This document shows, one piece after another, positions 1 through 11,269 of a stretch of 64,000 bases of DNA. Source of the stretch: Impatiens glandulifera (Eukaryota; Streptophyta; Magnoliopsida; Ericales; Balsaminaceae); NCBI RefSeq assembly GCF_907164915.1, contig NC_061867.1:44674242-44738241 (forward strand), given 5' to 3'. Below the pieces are notes generated by a model. That model saw nothing but the letters and a program-made list of their open reading frames with translations. It was not told where the DNA came from and searched no databases. The position numbers and the translations under genes were made by a program. Position 1 is the stretch's first letter; each line of letters starts with the position of its first letter.

Positions 1-1309
1 TTTAGTTAAAACATTACACTTCCCAAAAATAGATAGCACAAACAACAAATATAATCGAGTAGATGTCAGTAAATCTTCAATAGATGAATATTGTAATAAA
101 TTTTAGTAGCTAAAATTGAAAAAAAAATGACAAACTCTCATTGTAAACCACACAAATTTTGTGAGATACATAGTTGGAAAAAATATGGATATATTTTCAA
201 TGCAAAACAACTATTTTTATCATCTTTTTCCAATAAACTCGTATATCATAAACTCGTAAATCGTAACATTCATATTTATATTTGTATTTTGTCACAATGA
301 TTAGGTAAATCAAAACTTCTTGCTGCATTACCTCACAAGTAAGTTGAATTTCATTGTCACTGTTAAAACCCATGTGAGCAAAATAATATAGTTAGATGTA
401 TTATACATACGCATATAGACCAATTATGTTAATACACATTTTAAAATACTCTTTTAAACACTGAACAATGAATGACCAATAGTGTGACTTATAACCTCCC
501 TTAAACATTTGATAACCAAGCAAAAATCACACACAAATCACAACATGACCAATATTTTTAGTTAAACCAAAAACTCTGAAATCTATATAAATTCTTTGTT
601 TTTGCGCATCCATCAACCATATTTTAACAAAAATTATATACTTAAACTAATAATAAAATAAAATATTATTTAAATTAATCTTTTACATTAAATAAATTAT
701 ATTTTAACAAATAGTTATAATATATTTTTATTAATTTTATATTATAAATCAAAATCTCTTTAATTATTTATATTATATTAATATAACTTTTCTATAATAA
801 AATAATATTAATAGAAATAAATAAATAATTATTATTATTATTATTATTAGGCTATTATATTAATTATATAACCTTTTAAATAAATAATATTACTATTAAT
901 TAAGAAGAATGTCAAGTAGTAAATTTATAGACTATGGTTATAAGAAAACTATTTATCTTAATAAGAGTTTGTTGTCGTGTGCGAATTGTCGTATTCGATA
1001 ATAGTTCAAACAAAGTGAACTATTACATTATTATAATTTTATCAATTTTCAAACTTAGAGAATAAGTAAACGTAAATGAGATAGATACTCAAATCATCTA
1101 GTTGTATTTTTCAAATAATTTGTTTAGGTAAATTCATTATTATTAACTTTAAAATAGTGGTGAGAAATGTATAAGAAAAATAAGAAATAAAATATTTTTT
1201 ATTTCAATATATAGTAAAAAATCTATAAAAATTTAATAAAATATATACAAAATTAGCTGGCAGATTTATCTTTTTTTTATATAGTTTCTAAATCTTCAAT
1301 ATTTAAATC

Positions 1310-1319
1310 TATAAATAGA
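1310..1319 (+). promoter_or_regulatory. TATA box of mini-gene 1
   Basis: TATAAATAGA lies 61 bp upstream of the ATG, which leaves room for a leader of about 30 nt. It is conserved in all four units. Confidence 0.7.
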
Positions 1320-1370
1320 TTTTCTCTAATTCATACACACATCATTTCAGTGTAGATAAAATACAAGAAA

Positions 1371-1673
1371 ATGATGAAGGCTAACCAACTATTGAAGAAG
1401 GCTATGAAGGCTAACCGATCATTGAAGAAGGATAACCGGTCATTGAAGATCAAGAAATTGAACGCTCAAGTTGTGCAGGTTAAGAAGTTGCTCAAGATTG
1501 AGAAGCAACTTGAAAATGTGGTAAATCAAGTGAAAGAAGTTGGGCAAGACAAAAAATGGTGGGAGATTTTGAAAGAAGAGATGAATTATCAACAGCTTGA
1601 ACATTTCAAAATGTCCCTGCTAAATTTGAATGTTATCGTGGCTCAAAAGATGCTGGAGTTTTCTAACCCGTAA
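1371..1673 (+). CDS. MADS-less AGL62-like mini-protein, copy 1 (100 aa)
   Basis: Single-exon ORF of 100 residues. Residues 30-60 (beginning LNAQVVQVKKLL) and the WWE motif at 63-65, followed by the NYQQLEHFKMSL segment and NVIVAQ, match in order the region after the MADS domain of type I M-alpha MADS proteins of the AGL62 group. There the pattern is LNAQL...EKKRG...WWE.P..EL....LE.LK..L..LK..VA. No MADS domain is encoded upstream. Residues 3-28 are a short Lys-rich repeat (KANQLLKKAM / KANRSLKK / NRSLKIKK) that seems to have expanded from the segment just before LNAQ. The whole protein should be helical, basic and coiled-coil-like. The first of two adjacent ATGs is used as start. Relative to copy 2 it has K10, D21, E48 and N85. 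It may be a protein-interaction-only regulator of MADS factors, or a decaying duplicate; expression cannot be judged from sequence. Confidence 0.65.
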   Translation: MMKANQLLKKAMKANRSLKKDNRSLKIKKLNAQVVQVKKLLKIEKQLENVVNQVKEVGQDKKWWEILKEEMNYQQLEHFKMSLLNLNVIVAQKMLEFSNP

Positions 1674-3320
1674 ACTTAAACTTTTTTACGAAAAACAATT
1701 ATTATGGTATTTAGTTATTGATGCAATTATCTTGATACTTTTGTTTTTTATATTTTCAATTGTTATTGTTTTGATTCTAATTTATGTTATGAATTTTATT
1801 ACATTGTATGTGTTTTTAATTTTGTTTTAGTATTATCAATTAAGTTTAATGTGATTTTATGAAGAAAAAAAAAACAACTATTTGGGGACCGTGGTAGGCA
1901 GAACTTGCCAAATTTTCAGCCGCCCATTTGACTCATGTCATTGTTTTTCTTTATTTTCTAAAAAAAAAAAATCAAATTCTGCTTTTTATTTACAATTTTG
2001 AAGCAAACACTAAAGATGTTAAATATATATTCCATTTCTTTTAACTTTTAATATATTAACAAATATTTATTTTAAACAAATTATTCATAACTCAAATGTC
2101 AACAGTTTTACATTGAGATAAAAAAAAAAAATTTGAATTCAACCTAGTATTATTTTATTTTATGAATATGAGTCTTTGTTATTTCCTATATTTAAAAAAA
2201 TAAATATTTACTATATATCTATTATACATTAAAAAAAAGTAATTAAAAAGTAAAAACAAAATATATATTTAATTTGAAATATATAGAGAGTTAAGATTTT
2301 TGCTTTATCATCCATCCTCTATTTAATAAATAAAATAAAATATTTAAAAAATATGTATATATTAATATATATAAAAGAGTAATGATTTTCTATAACTGAT
2401 TCTTTTTAATGATGAATTAAATTATAATATAAGTAAATATGTTAATGAGAGAGCCTAATAGTTCTTTTAACTATGGATATTATATTTATTAAATTAATTA
2501 ATTTTCCTAATATATATTTAATAATTGGTATATATGATCCTTAATAAACATAATCTATTTTAAAATATAAATTACATAATAACCATGAAAATTTAAAATA
2601 ATTTAAAATCATAATATTCAAAAAAAGTGATCGAATATTTTAAAAAGTTAATCTAAATTAATTTGAATTTTTGAATTTTAAATATTATATAAAAAATCAA
2701 ATAATAGAATTTTTATATAGAATATTATAAAATTTTAAATGAGAGTAATTAGTTTCCTTCAAATGTGGAAAAATATATTAATGAAAAAATATATTTATGA
2801 CATAAGTTTTTTTTCTTTTCTTTTTAAATGAGAGAGTAATGAGTTTTCTTTAAATATGAAAAAAGATTTTTATGTAAATATATAATTATAGCTGAAAGTT
2901 CACAGATTATCTTAAAAAAACTTAGTAAAATTAGTTATATTTATTTTTATTTATAGGATTGATCATTTTATTATTTTTATTATTTTTGTATGAATATATT
3001 GAATATTTATTAATGATTACACAATCATACAAATTTAACATTTATTATAATTAAACTTGACAACTCTCATGAAATATATTAGTTGTTACATACTTCTCAT
3101 ATTCAATTTAAACTTCTCAAACATTTATGATATGTAACTAATAGTTTCAAAAGAGTATAATCTTCAGTTTCATTAAAATATATTAATATTATAGTATAAA
3201 ATCAAACTAAGACAAAAAGTTATACAAGTAATTGATTGTTTTCGATAGACATAAGTATACATCAAATTAAAGAAAGTTGAATCATCTAGATATAAAACCA
3301 AATGAATAGAATTTTTATAT
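1674..3320. other. AT-rich 3' flank of mini-gene 1
   Basis: No gene seen. It starts with the likely 3' UTR, where short hydrophobic frames are not conserved between copies. At 1860-1990 is the haplotype-A block. The rest is AT-rich spacer collinear with the other units up to about 3100; beyond that it matches only unit 4 and the old copy at 28.1-28.9 kb. Confidence 0.7.
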
Positions 3321-4263
3321 AGAACTAGAGTTATTTCCCTACGTTGTAGGGGTCATTTTATACATGATAAACAATTTTTAAAAGATAAATATTGTTGATT
3401 ATAATTTAGAATAAGATAAAAGATAAGTGTAAATTAATTACATTATAACGTTAAAATTATAATATTATATAAATCACACCACCATTAATGAATATTAGAG
3501 TGAGTTTAAAAAAATGACATATTTTTATACTAATAAATTATATTTTAAATATTTATTCTCATTTTTATAATATTAAGTACTTAAAAGATAAATAGATTTT
3601 ATTTTAAACTTTTAAGAGAAGACTCATATAATACCTTTAAATATGACAAATTATATATATATAAAATATTTAACAAAAAATTTAACTGAAATTAATCATT
3701 AATAAATAATCAAAAAATTTTAACAATATAATAAAAAAAATCTTATAAATAAAATAAACAAATAACAATTATAGAATTAAAGGAGAGGAGAGCACATGAA
3801 GTCGCTCCGATTATGTGAGACCCAACTTTTACTATCTATGAGCTATTTTTATGACCTTACATTTTAGAAGGTTAGCGGGACATGGGAGCCTTTCAAGATA
3901 GATTGGTCCAGTGGTTAATCTAAATATTTTTAGAAAAATAAAATAAAGTTATAAAAATTTCAAAATTAATATAATTTTCTAATTAACTTTTAATGATATG
4001 ATATTTATTTTAGATTCATTATCTACCTATTTATTATTCAATTCCAAATTCAAGAAAAATAATAAAAGAAAAAATATAATTCATATATTTATATATTTAT
4101 ATATTTATATATTTATATACATAATCCATCAAAAAATATAATTAAATTATAAGATAGAAAACAAAAAGTGAATAAAAAAATAAATTAAACTTAAAATAAT
4201 ATTTAAGAAATTTTGATAAAAATAAAAAAAAATACAAATTTGGTACATCAAATTTAAAATTAC

Positions 4264-4295
<32 letters not shown>

Positions 4296-4374
4296 ATAAA
4301 TGTTTGAAATTTTTTAAACTTAATTTAGATAATAAAAGTTATATTATCTTATGTCTAAATAACTTTAATTATAT
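3320..4374. repeat. Unit-1-specific insert-like segment
   Basis: This stretch has no counterpart in units 2-4. It contains a GC-richer patch near 3780-3930, a TATATT-type microsatellite at 4081-4120 and a TTA repeat at 4263-4292. Collinearity with units 2 and 3 resumes at TTTGGTCAATCAAATATTTG (4375). It is probably an old transposon remnant, family not recognised. Confidence 0.45.
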
Positions 4375-4454
4375 TTGGTCAATCAAATATTTGATTCATA
4401 CTTTTTAACCACTTTCAATTGATATCGGCATATTATCACTCGACAAACCACATC

Positions 4455-4990
4455 CCAATCACACTTGGTTAAAGGGTTGTACTTATTTTGTTAGGTTGCA
4501 AGTTCAAAACATACATATAAAATTTTTAATTTTATTTTTAACCGTTTTAAGTTTATAGACGAGTCAACCCACAATCCGACCTAAGTATCCATTACTCTCA
4601 CAAATATATCCAAATTAACCATAGCTTTCGACCCGGCAATCCAAACACTTTAAAAATTAAGCATCATTATATATATATATAGATTAGTTAGTTAAAAAGT
4701 TGAACTTATATTGTTAAAATGTCCCGCGTTCATTTAATTTGGTGTTGAATTTAAAATATAAAGTGTTATTAGCCTAATTGGTTAAAGGGTTATATTTATT
4801 TTGTTAGGTTGCAAGTTCGAAACATACATACAACATTTTTAATTTTATTTTTAACCGTTTTAAGTTTATGGGCAACCCACAATCTGACTCAAGTATCCAT
4901 TTACTCTCACATATATATCCAAATTAACCACAACTCTCGACCCGGCAATCCGAACACTTTAAAAATTAAGTATCATTATATATATAGATT
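4455..4990 (+). repeat. Tandem pair of tRNA-headed SINE-like repeats (unit 1)
   Basis: Two head-to-tail copies, period 313 bp. The better one has an A-box-like TTAGCCTAATTGG (4769-4781) and a B-box-like GCAAGTTCGAAAC (4811-4823), about 30 bp apart. This is internal pol III promoter geometry as in tRNA-derived SINEs. The body continues with conserved segments around CAACCCACAATC and CGACCCGGCAATCC and ends in a TA-rich tail. The same family forms a cluster on the opposite strand at 41.7-43.2 kb. The assignment to SINEs is inference. Confidence 0.55.
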
Positions 4991-4999
4991 TGATTGATG

Positions 5000-6990
5000 C
5001 TTATTTATTTCCTCCACAAAAGAATAATGACAACTGGTTGTCCACATGCTAGTTTACTGGTTGATAGGATCAGTGAAACCAATAGAGACAGGGGTCTAGC
5101 TATTGATGACAACTTCGTACAAAAACGGTTTGATAGAAATTATGTTAGGGATTTAAATTACTTTCTATTCTTCAAAAACCCTTGCAAACTCTTGAACGTT
5201 TCAAGTGCGGAAACGTTTGCTCAGGTTTGAAGCTAAGAATCAAAGAAGGAGAAGATGACAGAATATAAATGACACAAATAGTTGTTTATAGATGTTTGGA
5301 CCAAAACTCTCCTACGTCACCCTTTCTTTCAACCACCGGAAGGATTCACTATACTTTTCTTATAATCAAATACAGTTGCACGACTAGCTCACTATTGAAC
5401 AGAACAGACTCTGTTCAACTTACAATAAATTGAAGAATATCACTCAGCTAGACAATACTTTGATTCTATCTATCTTTTGATGTACACACAGTAAAGCAAG
5501 AAAGCAATTTGTGAGATTTAGTAAGCTCAGTAGTTCGTTCGTGTATTATCTTATATGTTCGCGTGTGTGTCCGGCTCGTTGTCTCTTTGTATATTTCGTT
5601 ATTCATCCGTTGTCCTTGAGGATCTTTAAATAGGGACCACGTACCAATGGTCGAATCTTCTATAATGACACATGGCAAATACTCATTGGAGAGCCTCCAA
5701 AGTACACAGGTACAGCAGACTCTGAGCACCATGATCGTTGCCGTACCAATCTGGTAGTGGGCCGAATATTCCTCTAGAATTTTCCTGCAAGAAACAAGTA
5801 GTGGGTAGAATATTTTCTTACGTGGCATTAGTTCATTGGTTGTAAGTGACTGTTATACTGATCTGCACGGAATAGTGGGGCATGAGTAGCGTACAGCTAG
5901 TTGATCATAGGTAGACGGATGTTAGCTTCAAGCAACTGCTCAAGCATGGAATTAGACGTGCTTCAATTAGACTGAAAATTCTAATGAAGTTAGACGCCCT
6001 CGTCTAATAGCATGATCCATTAGACCACCAGGTCTAATGGAATTAGACGACACGTCTAATTACGGTTCTCTTCAGACTAATCTGAAGGAGTTAGACTACA
6101 CGTCTAACTCTCATCCATTAGATGGCACGCCTAACTACGAATCCCTTCAGACTAATCTGAAGGAGTTAGACTGCACGTCTAACTTTCATCAGTTAAACTG
6201 CACGTCTAACTCTCATTTGTTAGACGGCACGTCTAACTACGAATCCCTTTAGACTAATCTGAAGGAGTTAGACTGTACGTTTAACTTTCATCTGTTAGAC
6301 TGCATGTCTAACTACGTATCTGTTAGACTGCACGTCTAGCTACGCCTGTTAGACTGCACGTCTAGCTACGCCTGTTAGAATGCACGTCTAGCTACGCCTG
6401 TTAGACTGCACGTATAACTACGCCTATTTGACTGCACGTCTAACTATGTCTAATAGCCAGTAAGTCTAATGAACCTCATTCAAACTTAGTCTAATTTAGC
6501 ATGTTTTAATGCACCTGCACAAAGACATTTAGACGGGTTAGATTTTTTTCTTTGAGTTTTATACACACTCATCATCAAAATTTCATTAGTCAGAATACTT
6601 TGACCCTCAGTCAAAATAATTTGACCCAACACTGGTAATGGGCGCTCCATGGGCTGTATTTCTAAGCATAGTAGACAAACATTGACAAACACACGTTTCA
6701 TGGTTAGAATGGGTCAAAAGTGGATGCATATGTTTGTGATGGAGTTCAGTGAAAAAGGGGTATCCTTATCCAAAAATATCTCACATATTTAGGCTTGTTT
6801 CTCTCTTGAATGCAATTCTTATGGTCAATATGATCTTTGTCTGCCCTAAAACTGGGGAAGAAAATGGTTTATACAATACTCAATTAAGAAGGGGTGTTGG
6901 ATTTAATTATGTTTTCAATATATTTAGACTAAGTCTTAATTTGAATGTAGTGTGCACTTGTTTAGTGTGCACTTGTTTTGGATGGTGCTT
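5000..6990 (+). mobile_element. LTR-retrotransposon-derived block (unit 1)
   Basis: Non-coding, GC-richer block. It contains a copia-LTR-like stretch near 5285-5350 (an ACTCTCCTACGTCACC-type motif), a palindromic minisatellite (6040-6460), and at 6886-6894 a purine run AAGAAGGGG directly followed by TGTTGGATTTAA. That is the usual layout of a polypurine tract abutting the TG start of a copia 3' LTR. No gag or pol frame survives, and no matching 5' LTR start is seen. Short ORFs on either strand, including a 120-codon minus-strand frame at 5466-5828, are treated as incidental. Confidence 0.5.
6036..6460 (+). repeat. Palindromic minisatellite (unit 1)
   Basis: Degenerate tandem array. Its right half has a 26-bp period containing GTTAGACTGCACGTCTAAC, a 7-bp inverted repeat around a 5-bp loop. 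The left half uses longer spacing with CTTCAGACTAATCTGAAGG-type dyads. Variants (GTCTAGC, GTATAAC) sit between perfect copies. Confidence 0.85.
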
Positions 6991-8229
6991 CTTCCTTTAA
7001 TTTAGTAATAGTAATTCACTAGTTTGTTGTTTTTTTAACAAGTGTTAAACATGTGCGTGTTACACAACTAATAATAAAATAAAAATAAATTCAATAAAAA
7101 ATAAATAAAAGTAACTTAATCAAAACAAATATATACAAAATGTATCTTAAAACGTATAAAAACAAACAATAAACAAAATATCATTTAAATTTAAGAAGCA
7201 TAAAATCTATGAAAAATAAAAATTATTTAAACAATTTTTTTATAATAAAACAAAGTTATATTTTGTCTTTTATAAATAGCAATAATATGATAAAGATTAA
7301 AATGTTACAAATTAAACTTTATTTAAATATTTATTCTACCTAATTGGATGAACTTGCGGTATCTATAATGGTTTTGTGAATCGACTATCAAAAGAAAAAG
7401 TATGTAAGCTTATGAAATAAAAAAATTCACAATTATACTAATTATACTGTATCCTTGAAATTTTAACTATAAAACATTGACAATAATCTTAAACATCATT
7501 TTTTTTTGTTCAATTTTAAAAACTTTTATAACCGTAAAGTTACGTGAGTTGTGCGCTTAAAATTATAAGTTGGCAACTTTATTTAAAAAAATATCATTTG
7601 TGCAGCCATTGAGAATAGTTATACGGACAAACATGACACTGACGTGGATAAGTCTTGAAGTTATTTAATATTTTGATCGAATACCACAAACATAACAATT
7701 TCAGTTGAGTCATATATCTCAAAGTCAACTTTATTCATAATTTATAAAGTAACAAACACATACATCACATATAACATATCATACGTTACTTTTAATATCT
7801 ATATAGACATCAAAGTTGGTTCATTCGAAAACATAGTTAATGCGTCACAATAAATCCATTTTCCATTTTAAAAAACATTTTTACGACAAAAATTGAATAA
7901 ATAAATTAACAATATTTTATGGCAGATCCTATTAATGGTTGTTTCAGCTATATATGATGGTACATTCCTAGTTAAAATATATTTATAGAATAAAGCTAGA
8001 CATTTATATAAATCTTCTTTTTCTTTATTAACAACACTTATATAAAGTTGAATAAATATATTTGTGCTTTATTGTCTAATAGTAGCATATATAAATGTTC
8101 AATTATTTTCTTATTCGGAGTATTTCATTTTGAAGTAGTAACATACTCATTGAATTCTTTAGATTATACTTTAATATGTAATAGATAGTCTAAGGAACAC
8201 ATACAAAAATTCAACAATAATAATATTAA
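6991..8229. other. Unit 1 right spacer
   Basis: AT-rich sequence shared almost base for base with 15690-16907. No gene or recognisable element. The segment around 8108-8229 is also present at the right end of unit 3, where it marks the far side of a deletion. Confidence 0.7.
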
Positions 8230-9533
8230 TTTAATTAAAACATTACACTTCCCAAAAATAGATTGCACAAACAACAAATATAATCGGGTAGATGTCAGTA
8301 AATTTTCAATAGATGAATATTGTAATAAATTTTAGTAGCTGAAATTGAAAAAAAAAATGACAAACTCTCATTGCAAACCACGCAAATTTTGTGAGATACA
8401 TAGTTGGAAAAAATATGGATATATTTTCAATGCAAAACAATTAATTTTATCATCTTTTCCAATAAACTCGTAAATCATGAACTCGTAAATCGTAACAATC
8501 ATATTTATATTTGTATTTTGTCACAATAATTAAGTAAATTAAAACTTCTTTCTGCATTACCTCACAAGTAAGTTGAATTTCATTGTCACTGTAAAAACCC
8601 ATGTGAGCAAAATAATATAGTTATATGTATTAGACCAATTAGGTTAATACACATTTTAAAATATAAATAAAATACTCTTTTAAACATTGAACACCGAATG
8701 ACCAATAGTGTGACTTATAACCTCACTTCAAACATTTGATAACCAAGCAAAAATCACACACAAATCACAACATGACCAATATTTTCAGTTAAACCAAAAA
8801 CTCTGAAATCTATATAAATTCTTTGTTTTTATGCATCCATCAACCATATTTTAACAAAAATTATATACTTAAACTAATAATAAAATAAAATATTATTTAA
8901 ATTAATCTTTTACATTAAATAAATTATATTTTAACAAATAGTTATAATATATTTTTATTAATTTTATATTATAAATCAAAATCTCTTTAATTATTTAGAT
9001 TATATTAATATAAATTTTCTATAATAAAATAATATTAATAGAAATAAATAAATAATTATTATTATTATTATTATTAGGCTATTATATTAATTATATAACC
9101 TTTTAAACAAATAATATTACTATTAATTAAGAAGAATGTCAAGTAGTAAATTTATAGACTATGGTTATAAGAAAACTATTTATCTTAATAAGAGTTTGTT
9201 GTCGTGTGCGAATTGTCGTATTCGATAATAGTTCAAACAATTTGAACTATTACATTATTATAATTTTATTAATTTTCAAACTTAGAGAATAAGTAAACGT
9301 AAATGAGATAGATACTCAAATCATCTAGTTGTATTTTTTAAATAATTTGTTTTGGTAACTTCATTATTATTAACTTTAAAATAGTGGTGAGAAATATATA
9401 AGAAAAATAAGAAATAAAATATTTTTTATTTCAATATATAGTAAAAAATCTATAACAATTTAATAAAATATACAAAATTAGCTGGCAGATTTAACTTTTT
9501 TTATAAAGTTTCTAAATCTTCAATATTTAAATC

Positions 9534-9543
9534 TATAAATAGA
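9534..9543 (+). promoter_or_regulatory. TATA box of mini-gene 2
   Basis: TATAAATAGA, 65 bp upstream of the ATG, in the same context as in unit 1. Confidence 0.7.
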
Positions 9544-9598
9544 TTTTCTCTAATTCATTCATACACACATCATTTCAGTGTAGATAAAATATAAGAAA

Positions 9599-9901
9599 AT
9601 GATGAAGGCTAACCAACTATTGAAGAGGGCTATGAAGGCTAACCGATCATTGAAGAAGGCTAACCGGTCATTGAAGATCAAGAAATTGAACGCTCAAGTT
9701 GTGCAGGTTAAGAAGTTGCTCAAGATTGAGAAGCAACTTGGAAATGTGGTAAATCAAGTGAAAGAAGTTGGGCAAGACAAAAAATGGTGGGAGATTTTGA
9801 AAGAAGAGATGAATTATCAACAGCTTGAACATTTCAAAATGTCCCTGCTAGATTTGAATGTTATCGTGGCTCAAAAGATGCTGGAGTTTTCTAACCCATG
9901 A
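9599..9901 (+). CDS. MADS-less AGL62-like mini-protein, copy 2 (100 aa)
   Basis: Same architecture as copy 1: Lys-rich short repeats (residues 3-28), LNAQ...EKQLG coiled region, WWE at 63-65, and a C-terminal LEHFKMSL...VAQKMLEF segment. It differs from copy 1 at R10, A21, G48 and D85 and by its terminator (CCATGA instead of CCGTAA), a change shared with copy 3. The reading frame is fully open and the upstream TATA box is intact. Only six base differences separate the two coding regions, so the duplication is recent and neither copy shows disabling changes. Function is inferred only from similarity to the post-MADS part of M-alpha proteins. Confidence 0.65.
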   Translation: MMKANQLLKRAMKANRSLKKANRSLKIKKLNAQVVQVKKLLKIEKQLGNVVNQVKEVGQDKKWWEILKEEMNYQQLEHFKMSLLDLNVIVAQKMLEFSNP

Positions 9902-11269
9902 ACTTAAACTTTTTTTACGAAAAACAATTATTATGGTACTTAGTTATTGATACATTTATCTTGATGTTTTTGTTTTTTATATTTTCAATTGTTGTTGTTT
10001 TGATTTTAATTTATGTTATAAATTTTATTATATTTTTATGTGTTTCTAATTTTGTTTTAGTATTATCAATTTTATTTTCAATTTTGAAGAAAACACTAAA
10101 GATGTTAAATATATATTCCATTTCTTTTAACTTTTAATATATTAACAAATATTTATTTTAAACAAATTATTCATAACTCAAATGTCAACAGTTTTACATT
10201 GAGATAAAAAAAAATTGAATTCAACCTAGTATTATTTTATTTTATGAATATGAGTCTTTGTTATTTCCTAAATTTAAAAAATAAATATTTACTAAATATC
10301 TATTATACATAAAAAAAAAAAATAATTAAAAAGTAAAAACAAAATATATATTTAATTTGAAATATATAGAGAGAGATTGAAGATAATTATTAAGATTTTT
10401 TCTTTACCATCAATCCTCTATTTAATAAATAAAACAAAATATTTAAAAAATATGTATATATTAATATATATAAAAGAGTAATGATTTTCTATGACTGATT
10501 CATTTTTAATGATGAATTAAATTATAATATAAGTAAATATGTTAATGAGAGAGCCTAATAGTTCTTTTAACTATGAATATTATATTTATTAAATTAATTA
10601 ATTAATATTCCTAATATATATTTAATAATTGGTATATATGATCATTATTAAACATAATCTATTTTAAAATAAAAATTACATAATAACCATGAAAATTTAA
10701 AATAATTTAAAATCATAATATTCAAAAAAGTGATCGAATATTTTAAAAAGTTAATCTAAATTAATTTGAATATTTGAATTTTAAATATTATATATAAAAT
10801 CAAATAATAGAATTTTTATATAGAATATTATAGAATTTTAAATGAGAGTAATTAGTTTCCTTCAAATGTGGAAAAATATATTAATGAAAAAATATATTTA
10901 TGATAAGTTTTTTTTCTTTTCTTTTAAAATGAGAGTAATGAGTTTTCTTTAAATATGAAAAAAGATTTTTATGTAAATATATATTTATGGCTGAAAGTTC
11001 ACAAATTATCTTAAAAAACAATTTAGTAAAATTAGTTATATTTATTTTTATAAGTATTTAAGTAAGTAAAAATAAATTTTATATACGGTTGAATTATTAT
11101 AGGATTGATCATTTTATTATTTTTTATTATTTTTTGTATGAATATATTGAATGTTTTGTTGAACTAATATTTATTAATGATTACACAATCAAAGAAATTT
11201 AACATTTATTATAATTAAACTTGACAACTCTCATCAAATATATTAGTTGTTACATACTTCTCATATTCA

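Larger units (their letters stand above)
1..8229 (+). repeat. Tandem unit 1 of AGL62-like mini-gene array (haplotype A)
   Basis: The first bases match the sequence at 8230, 16908 and, more weakly, 22502, so the array has a head-to-tail period of 8229, 8678 and 5594 bp. In order, the unit holds a 5' flank, a TATA box and mini-gene (1310-1673), an AT-rich 3' flank, a unit-1-specific segment, a pair of tRNA-headed repeats, an LTR-derived block with a minisatellite, and a spacer. A GC-richer block of about 130 bp at 1860-1990 is shared only with unit 4 (haplotype A). Boundaries are placed by homology; the true duplication breakpoints may be shifted, and the array may continue left of the window. 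Confidence 0.9.

Noticed and set aside
1630..1830. Hydrophobic 60-80 codon frames right after each mini-gene (also 9898-10137, 24111-24326)
   Set aside because: Frame is not conserved among the four units and the residues reflect AT-rich sequence; treated as 3' UTR.
5466..5828. 120-codon minus-strand ORF also present at 14153-14515
   Set aside because: Retained because the two blocks are near-identical duplicates; it lies in LTR-like sequence, has no recognisable domain and overlaps no promoter.
6036..6460. CRISPR-like array
   Set aside because: Repeats are contiguous and degenerate with no unique spacers, in a plant nuclear context; this is a minisatellite.
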